The notes under the pieces were generated by a model. That model saw only the letters and a program-made list of their open reading frames with translations, did not search any database and had not been told where the DNA came from. The translations under genes and the position numbers were made by a program. From NCBI RefSeq assembly GCF_042854845.1, contig NZ_AP031498.1:2976001-3040000 (forward strand): DNA of 64,000 nt. The letters are read 5' to 3'. The DNA is from Maricurvus nonylphenolicus. GTDB taxonomy: Bacteria > Pseudomonadota > Gammaproteobacteria > Pseudomonadales > Cellvibrionaceae. Numbering within the stretch: the first letter of the stretch is position 1; the number at the start of each line of letters is the position of its first letter. Shown here in pieces: positions 45,628 to 54,938 of this stretch.

Positions 45628-45690
45628 CAATATATTAACCAATAAACAGTAAATATCAACATTAAAGATAATATATTGACCAATATATTG
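45628..45690. promoter_or_regulatory. Twin 17-bp operators of the hip operon
   Basis: The motif TATTGRYYAATATATTG occurs on the minus strand at 45644-45628 (TATTGGTTAATATATTG) and on the plus strand at 45674-45690 (TATTGACCAATATATTG), with centres 46 bp apart. The second contains the perfect palindrome CAATATATTG. Position and symmetry fit HipB-type cooperative autorepression with DNA bending. The rest of the 320-bp gap up to 45906 shows no further gene. Confidence 0.65.
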
Positions 45691-45906
45691 ATTAACTAGG
45701 GAGTATCGAGAGCTTAGAGGTTTGATATCAGATGTCATGGATGACCTTATCAGCCCAAGTTTCGTCAAGCGTTGACCATCTTATAAATCTCTTCTGATCA
45801 CCCGGACAATGACATCAAAGAGGACATCGGTACCATTTTGATTGATCAGTTCAAATGCCAGCAAATTGCCGGCAAGCCACACATCACCACAGGACACTCC
45901 GGGAAA

Positions 45907-47727
45907 ATGACTCAATCAATCAGGCTTCGCGACTTAATCAAAAACAGGCGACACTTTACTAAAAGAGCTAAAGGCGCCCTGAAAGTCCTTAAAATGGCCA
46001 AAAACGATGAGGCCATGAAAAATCTGACTTACGCCCTCTTCTTTGAGCAACAAACCGCTAAATATGCTGATAATACAGCGATCAAATACAGTGATCGTGA
46101 ACTTTCCTACCGTGTGATTAATACCGCAGCAAACAAAGCCGCCCATTACTTGCAGGGGCAAGGGATCACCCAGGGGGACACTGTCGCTCTATTTATGGAA
46201 AATCGGCCTGAATTTCTGATCTATCAGCTGGCAATCACCAAGCTTGGCGGTATAGCTGCGCTTATCAATAGCTCACAACAAGACTCTGTGTTAATACACA
46301 GCATTAATTTAGTGAATTCAAAAGCGGTTATCAGCGGCGAAGAAACCTTATCCGCATTGGAGGCAGTAAAAGACCAACTGAGTATAAAACTACCCGTTTT
46401 TGTAGTACCCGATGTCGACACCACAGAATACACCGGCGGAGAATTCGATGATTACATAAATATCGTTAGAGCATCCGCCGACGCACGGACAGACAACCTT
46501 GGTATCACCAGCACACTGACGAGTGATCAACCCTGCTGGTACATCTATACGTCAGGAACCACTGGCCTTCCCAAAGCCTCTGTACAAACCCATAAACGGG
46601 CACTTAAGTCAGCTGCACTTATGGGGCACGTTGTAAACCCCCTCACTCCTACAGATATTGTCTACAGCAGCTTGCCGCTGTACCACATTACAGCACTGTC
46701 TGCCTGCTGGTTTGCGGCAATCAGTAATGGCGCCTCACTCGCACTCGCGAGAAAGTTCAGTGCAAGCCGCTTCTGGGAAGATATAGCCGAATACAAAGCA
46801 ACATCGTTTGGATATGTCGGCGAACTATGCCGCTATTTATTAAACCAACCAGAATCTGCCCTTGAAAAGAACAACACCTTAACCTCTATGGTTGGCAATG
46901 GGCTAAGACCAGAAATCTGGGAAGAATTTAAAGCTCGCTTCGGCATTCAAGTAGTCAATGAAATTTATGGTGCCAGTGAAGGCAACTTAATGGCACTGAA
47001 TATCTTCAACCTGAACAGTACCGTCGGTATGGTTATGGGATCCTACAAATTAGTAAAATTTGATCAGGAAAATGAAGAACTCATCAAAGATACCAAAGGT
47101 CGGCTAATAGAAGCAGGCAAAGGAGAGCCCGGCTTACTGCTAGGCAAGATTGATGAAATTGCGCCCTTCGATGGTTATTCTGACAAATCAAAAAATGATT
47201 CAAAAGTCATAAATAATGCATTTAAGCAGGGAGACAGCTATTTCAATACCGGCGATGTTCTAAAGGACATAGGCTACAAGCAACTTCAATTTTGTGATCG
47301 AACCGGTGACACCTATCGCTGGAAAGGTGAAAACGTTTCCACTCAACAAGTAGAAGAGGCAGCCAATAAACATGCATCGGTTAGCGAATCTGTCGCCTAT
47401 GGTGTAGAAATACCCCAGACGAACGGCAAGGCTGGCATGATTGCACTCAAGCTGGAGAAAAATGCAGATACATTTAATGGTCAATCCCTGCTAGAACACC
47501 TAAACCGCCAATTACCCACATATGCCGTGCCCATTTTTGTACGGATTAAAACTGAACTGGAGAAAACCCCGACGTTCAAATACCAAAAAGCTCCGCTTAA
47601 AAAGGAAGGATTTGATATGGAATTATTGGACGGTCCGGCGTATGTCTTGCTTCCAGGGGAAAGCACGTATCAAGAATTAACCCAGAAGATTTTTGAAGGA
47701 ATCAAGAACGGCGAGTACCGTTTCTAA
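45907..47727 (+). CDS. Long-chain/very-long-chain acyl-CoA synthetase (FATP type)
   Basis: 606 aa from the ATG at 45907; the frame is open upstream to a TTG at 45838. The adenylation motif YIYTSGTTGLPKASV is intact. FSASRFWEDI with YIGELCRYLLNQP-like wording (here FGYVGELCRYLLNQP), NGLRPEIWEEF and GDTYRWKGENV identify the FATP/VLACS branch. These enzymes activate long-chain fatty acids, and in mammals bile acids or steroids, to CoA esters. The C-terminal FKYQKAPLKKEGFD is the usual end. It is convergent with the symporter gene and may mark the border of the catabolic island. Confidence 0.92.
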   Translation: MTQSIRLRDLIKNRRHFTKRAKGALKVLKMAKNDEAMKNLTYALFFEQQTAKYADNTAIKYSDRELSYRVINTAANKAAHYLQGQGITQGDTVALFMENRPEFLIYQLAITKLGGIAALINSSQQDSVLIHSINLVNSKAVISGEETLSALEAVKDQLSIKLPVFVVPDVDTTEYTGGEFDDYINIVRASADARTDNLGITSTLTSDQPCWYIYTSGTTGLPKASVQTHKRALKSAALMGHVVNPLTPTDIVYSSLPLYHITALSACWFAAISNGASLALARKFSASRFWEDIAEYKATSFGYVGELCRYLLNQPESALEKNNTLTSMVGNGLRPEIWEEFKARFGIQVVNEIYGASEGNLMALNIFNLNSTVGMVMGSYKLVKFDQENEELIKDTKGRLIEAGKGEPGLLLGKIDEIAPFDGYSDKSKNDSKVINNAFKQGDSYFNTGDVLKDIGYKQLQFCDRTGDTYRWKGENVSTQQVEEAANKHASVSESVAYGVEIPQTNGKAGMIALKLEKNADTFNGQSLLEHLNRQLPTYAVPIFVRIKTELEKTPTFKYQKAPLKKEGFDMELLDGPAYVLLPGESTYQELTQKIFEGIKNGEYRF

Positions 47728-47730
47728 ATA

Positions 47731-47760
47731 ACCCCCAACGCCAGGGAAGGCAAAGGGGGT
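47731..47760. terminator. Hairpin between acyl-CoA synthetase and symporter genes
   Basis: ACCCCC (47731-47736) pairs with GGGGGT (47755-47760), and inner GCC/GGC pairs across a small symmetrical internal loop. It lies between convergent genes; there is no T-run. Confidence 0.5.
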
Positions 47761-47793
47761 ACTGTTCAGCCCCCTTACTCAGCCAGCCCAATC

Positions 47794-48687
47794 TCAAGAA
47801 GATACTCTTGAAGCCCCTTCTCCCTCCTCTTCAGAGGACCAAAGCCTGTAAAGAAACATAATCAGAAAGCCGCCAGGCACAATAACCACTGATGCCACGA
47901 CTGACGCCAAAGAAGCGTCTACACTTTTTAAGGAACTCGTCGCCAGAAAGAGCGAGAGCAGAATATTTTTAACACAAACCTCTACAGCAATGGTAACACT
48001 GGCCTTTGTACTCACCCCAAGGAATCTGGGTACAGAAAAACCCAAAGCAATCGCAATGACAAAAAACAATACAGTTGGCGTAAACACCTGCCCCACATGA
48101 CTAAAGGCGTCATCCTCATCAAGAATTCCCATCAGGAGAAATGACAAGAACATAGTTACCACACTTACCTTGGTAAGTAATTTCTCCCACCCCAGAGAAG
48201 CAGGCCACATATGCCTTACCCACATACCAATAACGACAGGCAACACGGTAAATGCGCCCAACTGAATGGCCGTATCCAAAATAGGCATGACGATATGCGT
48301 TTGGGATTCGCCAAAATGCGCTAAGGAGTAATTCATCCATAGCGGTAACGTAAACAAGGTAGCAAATGTGGCTGTAGCGGTGAGGGTAATGGAGAGCGCA
48401 GCATCGCCCTTGCCCACATGCGCAAACACATTCGAAGCTGTACCACCCGGACAGGCAGCGACGGCGATTAAACCTGCCGCCAGCATAGCGGACAGACCAA
48501 ACCCCAAAGCCAAACCAAACCCAATCGCAGGCATAAGCAAGAGCTGTACAACCAAGCCAATAATAACAGGCTTGGGAACAAGCAACACTCGACGAAAATC
48601 GCTTACCGTGAGGGTAATACCCATCCCAAGCATCAATAAGAACATTGAGCAAGGAATAGCTATTTGAATGAGAATATCTGCAATCAT
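47794..48687 (-). CDS. Bile acid:sodium symporter (BASS) family transporter
   Basis: 297 aa with about nine hydrophobic segments. The family motifs are present: GMGITLTVSDFRRVL early on and the substrate/sodium-binding ACPGGTASNVFAHVGKGDAALSITLTA, where discontinuous helices cross. Bacterial members carry bile acids, pyruvate, pantoate or other organic anions, so the ligand is open. It lies 59 bp downstream of the DUF1145 gene, last in a run of four minus-strand genes that includes a sulfatase. An anionic or sulfated steroid-like product is therefore a reasonable guess. Confidence 0.92.
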   Translation of the reverse strand: MIADILIQIAIPCSMFLLMLGMGITLTVSDFRRVLLVPKPVIIGLVVQLLLMPAIGFGLALGFGLSAMLAAGLIAVAACPGGTASNVFAHVGKGDAALSITLTATATFATLFTLPLWMNYSLAHFGESQTHIVMPILDTAIQLGAFTVLPVVIGMWVRHMWPASLGWEKLLTKVSVVTMFLSFLLMGILDEDDAFSHVGQVFTPTVLFFVIAIALGFSVPRFLGVSTKASVTIAVEVCVKNILLSLFLATSSLKSVDASLASVVASVVIVPGGFLIMFLYRLWSSEEEGEGASRVSS

Positions 48688-48746
48688 GTTACAACTCTGC
48701 TCTATTTATTGAAATGTCTTATGGCCCAAGTCTAGACAAACGAAGG

Positions 48747-48998
48747 TTATCTGGACTTTTCAGACAATGTTTCCAGATGCAACATGCCAAAGATAATGGT
48801 GTACAGGTAATCAGAAGGCGCTGTAAAGCGTTTTCCATATACAACAACCTGAAGAATATGAACCACGGTTATAAAAATACCGACACCAATGAACACCTCA
48901 GAAAATGGCATCACATCAGGTATTAGTAATGACGCAATCACCATTACCCAAACCACTGATACAACTGCTTTACCAACTTTAATTTTTAATGGAGACAT
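48747..48998 (-). CDS. DUF1145-like small membrane protein
   Basis: 83 aa with two or three hydrophobic stretches (AVVSVVWVMVIASLLIP and VFIGVGIFITVVHILQVVVY). The central HILQVVVYGKR and final IIFGMLHLETL resemble DUF1145/YhhL proteins, whose function is unknown. GAGGATT lies upstream of the ATG. It lies between the sulfatase and BASS transporter genes. Confidence 0.75.
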   Translation of the reverse strand: MSPLKIKVGKAVVSVVWVMVIASLLIPDVMPFSEVFIGVGIFITVVHILQVVVYGKRFTAPSDYLYTIIFGMLHLETLSEKSR

Positions 48999-49062
48999 TA
49001 TAAATCCTCATATCAAAGCGGATTATTACTCAAGCGTTCTACCGCAACCAATTTTTCACCAT

Positions 49063-50847
49063 TCACGCTCGAATACGCCTATAAGTAAATACAACGGCCA
49101 AAAACAATAAACCAATGCCAATGGATATGAGGAACCAATTGGATGCCAACATCTTACGGACGATGTTACTCATAATTTGATCAACAGCGTTATACCCTTC
49201 TGGCATCTCCAGAACACCGAAATCTTCGGTATAAACTTTATAGTCTGCCATCAACTCCTCGAATACTGCAGGATTAGCCTCTGATATATCCTGAGTTTCC
49301 CCTGGATCCTTGCCCAGATCATAAAGACGCCACTGGCCATCACCATAAGCAGGAAGATTGCGGGTTAATTTGTATTGCCCTTTAAATAGCGCGGCATTAC
49401 CGGCCACCTCAATAGCCACGGCATCATCTGGCCCATAGATATGCTCGGCCTCTCCGTTTATGACTGGCTTAAGACTACGACCCGTTATGGAAACACTGCC
49501 TGTTTCGATGCCTGCATCAGAAGGTATCTGTAAATAATCCAATACAGTCGGCACAATGTCCGTCACCATGCTTAACGATTTCTGGATCTGACCTTTAGGC
49601 ATTTTTGGGCCAGCAATAATTAATGGCACTCGAATACCGCCATCAGTGCTGTGAAACTTGAACAGGTTACTTGGCGAGGCTCCCGCCAACGCCCACTCTG
49701 GGCCGATAGAAACCAGGCTACCTTTTTCGCCCATGGTTTCTATATCATGACGATAGCCACTGGTCGCAAACCACAGGTCTACTCCGGGTGAATGGATAAC
49801 ATCATTAAACTCAGGGCCATTGTCTGAAGTAACAACAAAGATCGTATTATCAAGTTCACCACGGGAAGCCAACCAAGCCATAAAACGGCCAACATGATGA
49901 TCCATCGCCTCCAGCATACCGGCATTTACCGCCATAGCTTTCGAGTAATAGCGACGCTCTTGGTCGGTAAGCTGATCCCACTCACGCAATTGCTCTGGCA
50001 TTTCCGCAAGTGGAACACCTTCAGGAATCAACCCTAAAGACTGTGCTTTTTGCCAACGAGCTTCACGTAAAGCGTGCCAACCTTGATCGTATACGCCCTC
50101 ATAATGTTCAGTGAATTCACGGGGGGCTTGAATGGGAACATGAATAGCTTGGAACGCTAAATAGGCAAGGAATGGTTTATTACCCTCATGATCTTCATCA
50201 CCAATATATTCCATCATTTTATCAACAATGAATTTAGAGGAATAAAAGTCTTCCGGTAAGGTCGCAGGTTGATCATCCTCAAACCAGGGCGCCGTTTCAT
50301 AGTAAGGCATATAAGGCCGCTGCTCCCAGTTATCCGCACCGGATGCGGCAAGCGCAAAAGAGCGATCAAATCCGTGACTAACAGGCAAGTCAGACACTTT
50401 TTCTCCCAGATGCCACTTACCTGTCATGTAAGTACGATAACCACTATCGCGAAGCCTGTCGGCAATGGTTTTAACACCAGGTTCCAACACCATGGAATAG
50501 CCCGGTTTACCCTCATGTTCTTTTGGTAGCACTTCAGGGATACTGGCGATGCCCGTACGGTGATTGTCGATACCAGTTAAAAACATCGCGCGAGACGGTG
50601 CGCAAAGTGGCGATGTTCGATAACCTGTAAAACGTGTACCCTCGTCCGCAAGCTTTTGAATATTAGGCATATGCGCCTCACCGCCAAATGGAGCAAAGTC
50701 CATCAAGCCTGCATCATCAACCATAATCATCACGACATTAGGCCGACGCGATGTATCGCCCTGCGCGAGCGTCATGGGCACAACCACAGTAACGAAATAT
50801 AAAAATATTGAAATTTTCAGAAATCTATCAAACTGAAATAAATGCAT
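49063..50847 (-). CDS. Type I arylsulfatase, secreted with C-terminal membrane anchor
   Basis: 594 aa from the ATG at 50847 (a TTG at 50853 is also possible). A signal peptide is followed by NVVMIMVDDAG (metal-binding Asp pair). CAPSR at 82-86 is the formylglycine sulfatase signature, and GKWHLG and TSDNGPEF complete the active site. The chain ends in a membrane helix and basic tail (WFLISIGIGLLFLAVVF, then YRRIRA), so the enzyme is probably tethered to the membrane facing the periplasm. It needs a formylglycine-generating enzyme, which is not in the window. It lies 31 bp after the GST-like gene at 50885. Confidence 0.93.
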   Translation of the reverse strand: MHLFQFDRFLKISIFLYFVTVVVPMTLAQGDTSRRPNVVMIMVDDAGLMDFAPFGGEAHMPNIQKLADEGTRFTGYRTSPLCAPSRAMFLTGIDNHRTGIASIPEVLPKEHEGKPGYSMVLEPGVKTIADRLRDSGYRTYMTGKWHLGEKVSDLPVSHGFDRSFALAASGADNWEQRPYMPYYETAPWFEDDQPATLPEDFYSSKFIVDKMMEYIGDEDHEGNKPFLAYLAFQAIHVPIQAPREFTEHYEGVYDQGWHALREARWQKAQSLGLIPEGVPLAEMPEQLREWDQLTDQERRYYSKAMAVNAGMLEAMDHHVGRFMAWLASRGELDNTIFVVTSDNGPEFNDVIHSPGVDLWFATSGYRHDIETMGEKGSLVSIGPEWALAGASPSNLFKFHSTDGGIRVPLIIAGPKMPKGQIQKSLSMVTDIVPTVLDYLQIPSDAGIETGSVSITGRSLKPVINGEAEHIYGPDDAVAIEVAGNAALFKGQYKLTRNLPAYGDGQWRLYDLGKDPGETQDISEANPAVFEELMADYKVYTEDFGVLEMPEGYNAVDQIMSNIVRKMLASNWFLISIGIGLLFLAVVFTYRRIRA

Positions 50848-50884
50848 AGTCAATAAACACCTAGCAACTATTTGTACTTCAGGG

Positions 50885-51994
50885 CTATTTCGCTAAACGG
50901 GTACTTAAACCATCGCGCTCAAGCTTAGGCCCCAGATTCATTTCCAGCAAATCTGACTGCCCCATTTCTTTAAACCAGTTTGCAACATCCTGTTTATCAG
51001 TTTCAGACAGGTTCTGATAATACGTCTGAATCCGCTGCATCATCCACAAGGTGTAAGTCACACTGCCCTTGGTAAAGGTACTATCCCCCATCGGGGAGGT
51101 AATTTTATCAACACCACGGGGCAGCGAATCGCCTGGCTGAAAACCTTTATTAGTAACGAGTTCCTCTACCGCAGTAACTGTTTTTCTCACTAAAGGGAAA
51201 AATTCACTGAATATAATTCGGAAAATTGGGTCAAGCGTATCCGGAATACTACCGTCTGTTGGTAAGTCCCCGACTGGATCATCTCCACGGAATAGTCGCT
51301 CAGAATAGGTTTGTAAATTAGGACGAGAGCTCATCAATTCACGCTTTGGCCAGGGATCGCGGTTGAGGTGAGCAAATAAAGGTCCAAACAAGGAATAATC
51401 TGCGATTGTTGGTCTACCGCCAAAAAGATAGGCGTGTTTAGAGAAATGGGCCTCTAACAAGTCCAATAATGAGACCATCCACTTTTCCAAGGTCTCTATC
51501 TGTTCAGGAATGATACCGACTTTTGGCATTGACTCACGGATTCTGGTTTCGAGCGCTTTAGAAATGACCGCATTTTTTAACCACTGGGGACCAATCGGTA
51601 TCATCGCATTAGCCATTTCTTTACGAATCCCAGGTATATTTTCCTGGTATGACCAGCGAGTGTGCAAGGAGATCACCATCCAGGACTCATCCACCCAAGC
51701 CTCAAAAAGCATGACAGCAATCATTTGTCGAGCCGAGACAGTACCAATCGAACGAAATGGATGTCGGCGTTCCAGTTCCTCAATAATTTCCGTTGAATCA
51801 CCAAACCACTCACCGGCCGAATCCTTTAATGCTGGCATGGCCGAAGCCCCAATCTTCTTGGGCAAGCGTACCGCCAGATCATAGAGGCCTATCTTCTTAA
51901 GCTCATAATCAAGCCCTTTGTAGTTCATATATCCTCGAACTTTCGCGGTAAACATGGAACTATCGGAGCCATAAAGATGATATTGATGCTTCAT
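50885..51994 (-). CDS. Glutathione S-transferase-like protein, long form
   Basis: 369 aa, well above the ~210-230 of a normal GST. The N-terminal thioredoxin-fold domain (YHLYGSDSSMFTAKVRGYMNYKG, with GDSTEIIEELERR at the glutathione-binding end) and the helical C domain with RPTIADYSLFGPLFAHL cover about 230 residues. The last ~140 residues form an extra helical domain (SEFFPLVRKTVTAVEELV to SDLLEMNLGP). It is co-directional with and close to the sulfatase gene. Function unknown; conjugation, isomerisation or ether cleavage are all possible for this fold. Confidence 0.82.
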   Translation of the reverse strand: MKHQYHLYGSDSSMFTAKVRGYMNYKGLDYELKKIGLYDLAVRLPKKIGASAMPALKDSAGEWFGDSTEIIEELERRHPFRSIGTVSARQMIAVMLFEAWVDESWMVISLHTRWSYQENIPGIRKEMANAMIPIGPQWLKNAVISKALETRIRESMPKVGIIPEQIETLEKWMVSLLDLLEAHFSKHAYLFGGRPTIADYSLFGPLFAHLNRDPWPKRELMSSRPNLQTYSERLFRGDDPVGDLPTDGSIPDTLDPIFRIIFSEFFPLVRKTVTAVEELVTNKGFQPGDSLPRGVDKITSPMGDSTFTKGSVTYTLWMMQRIQTYYQNLSETDKQDVANWFKEMGQSDLLEMNLGPKLERDGLSTRLAK

Positions 51995-52077
51995 ACTAGA
52001 ATCCTACCTACAATGCTCTGGCTTGGTTATCGTTACGATGAAAGCCATATATCAATAAAGAGCTTCTGTAAATTCAG

Positions 52078-52104
52078 AAAAAAAGCCGCAAGCAAGCTTG
52101 CGGC
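52078..52104 (-). terminator. Rho-independent terminator of the TonB receptor gene
   Basis: GCCGCAAG (52085-52092) and CTTGCGGC (52097-52104) form an 8-bp GC-rich stem. On the minus strand it is followed by TTTTTTT. It lies 22 bp after the receptor stop, so the downstream GST-sulfatase unit probably has its own promoter. Confidence 0.88.
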
Positions 52105-52126
52105 AAAGAGAGAGAAGAGGTTTTAA

Positions 52127-54580
52127 TTAAAAATTATATTTAACTTGGATGGTGTAAGAACGAGGTCTTACTTGATGCCCAATGAAACTTGGCGCACCGA
52201 TAAATGAAGAGCCTGATAATGGTGCTGAGTAGCCATAACTATAGCTGTCATTGTCTGTCAGGTTTTTGCCGACGAGTGCCACCATCCACTGCTCCGACTC
52301 AAGAGCGATGCGGGCATTGAAATTGGTTTCACTGTCCTGAAGCAGGTATGGATCCAAAGTCGCCTCAATATACTGCTCTGAACGATAGGACGTATCCATC
52401 GTCATACGCAAATTGATCAAGTCAGACAGAGGGCGCTGATAATCCAGCGTAATCGACGCGGTCCACTCAGGCGCAAACGTTGCCGGCTTACCGCTGTAAT
52501 CACAGGAAATTGCGCTTGTATCTAAAGTAACTTTACTTGGACATGCACCGTCTTCATATTCTTCAAAGCTGAAATCCAGATAGGCCATTGAACCGATCAG
52601 CATCAATTCTGGCGTAATCATAAAACGACCATCCAGCTCAATACCCTGGCTAACCGCTGCTGCGGCATTACCCACTGCAAATGAAACAGAACCGTCAAAC
52701 TGACTCACCTGAAGATCGCTGTAATCGCTGTAGAAAAGAGCAGCATTCAGCTCTCCACGACCGCCCATCAGCTCAGTTTTTGTACCAATTTCGTATGTAA
52801 TTACACTTTCATCTTCGTACTCAAAGTTATCAGGCGAGCTCGCACGGGCATCAAAACCACCGGCTTTAAAGCCATTGCTTACAGAGGCATAAACCATCAT
52901 CTCGGCAGTTGCATCCCACTCAACGATTGCTGAACCCGTTACAGATTCTTCGCGGCGATCACCCTCAACAGCGTGTGGTTGAGTACCAAACACTGTCGAC
53001 TGCATTGCTAGCGCACCTGCACTTGCAGGGGCGTAACCACCGCCACTGATATCATAGATTGCCAGGTCACGCTCGGCATCCTTTTCCTCTAAGGTGTATC
53101 TAGCACCAAAGGTAAAACGTAACTCCTCACTATAGTTCCAGGTTGCTTGACCAAAGACAGAGTAGGTATCACTTGTGCCTTTATAGTTTCGTAAGCTGCT
53201 GGTGTTTTCACCTTCTACCAGCGAGTAAGCAAACAGGCCACTGGCAATAGCAGGGTTAGCAGCTACAAGAAGTGGATTAACGCCGTAGTACGGATATACA
53301 TTAGCAGGATTAGAAGGATCAAAGCCTGTCGCGGCAGGAATACCAAGAGCGGCCTGCGCACTTATCGCCGAGAATACATTATCTTCGCCACTAGGCACTT
53401 CTTGACCATAATCCAGATCCCAAGTCTGGAAGTAGGCACCGGCAATCCAGTCGACGGTCTCGCCACCAGGTGAGGTAAAGCGGATTTCCTGGCTAAACTG
53501 ATCAAACTCCTCGTTAGAGTGAATTTCTAACATATCATAGCCGGTCATATCACCATCGGTCAGTTCTTCATATTCATAACCGATATACCCTGTCACACTG
53601 GTCAGCGTAAAATTGTCGTAATCTTTATTCACCGTCAATACAATCTGGTTCGACTCATTATCACTGTGCTCACCAAAAGATGTCTGACGTTCGAGGTTTG
53701 ATGTCCCTTCACCTTCACCAATATCTAATCCGGTGCTTGCAGCCAACGCATCTAACGCCTCGGTATAGCTTGCACCAGCAGCAGAATCATAACCGCCGAT
53801 CAGCTCACTACCCATACCTTCAAAATCAAAACTGCTATGCTCTAATTTCAGGGTTGCAGACAGGTCATCCGCCGGCTCCCACGCCAGTGTTAGACGTGCG
53901 GTCAGCTCTTCTTTCTGCTGCTCATCATCACCGGTAGTTGTATTCTCATAGTAACCATCATCACTTGCAGATCTAACGGCTAATCGAGCGTACAGATCAT
54001 CGGTCAAACCACCAGAAACAACGGCCTGCACTTCATTTCGGCCAAAGGTAGGCTCGTAATCAACCTGCACACTACCTTCAAATTCATCAGTAGGCTTAGC
54101 CGTAGTGACTGAAATAGCACCACCAATACTATTCTTACCAAACAGTACGTTCTGAGGCCCGCGGAGAATCTCTACTCGTTCCAAATCAAACAGTGGCGTA
54201 CGAGCCATAGGACCACGACCCATGGCGATATCATCAAAATATTGTACTACTGACTGCTCAAAACCCTGGTTAATACCTGAGCTGATACCACGAATAGAAA
54301 TGATTTGACCCAGTGGCGAGTTAGCCTGTTGAAAGTTAGGAACGTAGGCAGACATATCTTCCAGATTGGAAATACCCACCTCAGACATCTTTTCACCGTC
54401 CATTGCACTAATGGAAATAGGAACATCCTGCAAACTCTGAGCACGCTTTTGTGCTGTTACAACAATTTCTTCAAGCAGTAAATCTTCGGCTAGGACCTGA
54501 GGTGCAGAAGCCACTGCCATAGCAGAAGCTATACTTACTGATAATATATTTTTGTTTATTTTTTTCATATCGCTCTTCAT
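52127..54580 (-). CDS. TonB-dependent outer membrane receptor
   Basis: 817 aa. A signal peptide ends near QVLA-ED; the TonB-box-like EEIVVTAQKR follows, then a plug domain (LQDVPISISAMDGEKMSEVGI, VEILRGPQNVLFGKNSIGGAI). The rest is a 22-strand barrel ending in the expected aromatic YTIQVKYNF. This subtype, common in Sphingomonadales and marine gammaproteobacteria, often sits with catabolic genes rather than iron uptake. No siderophore or heme genes are nearby. It probably imports the hydrophobic or sulfated substrate of the island. GGAGAG precedes the ATG. Confidence 0.94.
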   Translation of the reverse strand: MKSDMKKINKNILSVSIASAMAVASAPQVLAEDLLLEEIVVTAQKRAQSLQDVPISISAMDGEKMSEVGISNLEDMSAYVPNFQQANSPLGQIISIRGISSGINQGFEQSVVQYFDDIAMGRGPMARTPLFDLERVEILRGPQNVLFGKNSIGGAISVTTAKPTDEFEGSVQVDYEPTFGRNEVQAVVSGGLTDDLYARLAVRSASDDGYYENTTTGDDEQQKEELTARLTLAWEPADDLSATLKLEHSSFDFEGMGSELIGGYDSAAGASYTEALDALAASTGLDIGEGEGTSNLERQTSFGEHSDNESNQIVLTVNKDYDNFTLTSVTGYIGYEYEELTDGDMTGYDMLEIHSNEEFDQFSQEIRFTSPGGETVDWIAGAYFQTWDLDYGQEVPSGEDNVFSAISAQAALGIPAATGFDPSNPANVYPYYGVNPLLVAANPAIASGLFAYSLVEGENTSSLRNYKGTSDTYSVFGQATWNYSEELRFTFGARYTLEEKDAERDLAIYDISGGGYAPASAGALAMQSTVFGTQPHAVEGDRREESVTGSAIVEWDATAEMMVYASVSNGFKAGGFDARASSPDNFEYEDESVITYEIGTKTELMGGRGELNAALFYSDYSDLQVSQFDGSVSFAVGNAAAAVSQGIELDGRFMITPELMLIGSMAYLDFSFEEYEDGACPSKVTLDTSAISCDYSGKPATFAPEWTASITLDYQRPLSDLINLRMTMDTSYRSEQYIEATLDPYLLQDSETNFNARIALESEQWMVALVGKNLTDNDSYSYGYSAPLSGSSFIGAPSFIGHQVRPRSYTIQVKYNF

Positions 54581-54938
54581 GTAGCTCTCCCCTCATTATA
54601 TGAGTGCTAAATTTAGGCTCACCTTTATTAGGTAGGGTTGTAGTAGTTATGAATACCTACTTAACTAATAGTGAAGAAAACGAAGAGTTAATCCATTGTC
54701 TTTGCTACGAACTCATACCTGCAACCTAGTCAATATAATAGTTCGAGCAATAGCGCTATACAGCAAACGACCAACTGCCTTAAGGCCCATTACTGTTACT
54801 AACAATGCAGGCGAAGAATTAAAACAAGCAATTGAAAATGAAAGAAAAAGACAGAGAAAGAAAAGCCGAAGGCGTGATTACGCCCGGCAAGTGGTGAGAG
54901 GTTAACTCACTGCAAATGAGAGCAGTGAGTTAACTACA
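54581..54938. other. 358-bp intergenic region between the TonB receptor and second sulfatase
   Basis: It must contain the receptor promoter on the minus strand. A plus-strand frame from a TTG at 54696 to 54905 exists, but its Lys/Arg-rich end and lack of a ribosome binding site make it unlikely as a gene. The only strong element is the hairpin at 54901-54934. Confidence 0.4.
54901..54934. terminator. 13-bp hairpin downstream of the second sulfatase
   Basis: GTTAACTCACTGC (54901-54913) and GCAGTGAGTTAAC (54922-54934) pair perfectly around an 8-nt loop. It lies 4 bp beyond the sulfatase stop on the minus strand. There is no T-run, so it may act as a 3' stabiliser or a rho-assisted terminator. 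Confidence 0.6.

Noticed and set aside
45838..45906. TTG-initiated extension of the acyl-CoA synthetase
   Set aside because: The family begins near MTQSIRLRDL; the upstream segment looks like promoter sequence and has no ribosome binding site.
45236..47727. Considered whether hipBA and the following region form a mobile or phage-defence island
   Set aside because: No integrase, transposase, restriction or phage genes are visible, and the downstream gene is a metabolic acyl-CoA synthetase.
52127..54580. Considered the TonB receptor as a siderophore receptor
   Set aside because: No siderophore synthesis, heme or Fur-box-like sequence is nearby; neighbours are sulfatases and GSTs.
54696..54905. 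69-codon plus-strand frame between TonB receptor and sulfatase
   Set aside because: TTG start, no ribosome binding site, biased Lys/Arg-rich end and a stop codon inside a hairpin; no support as a gene.
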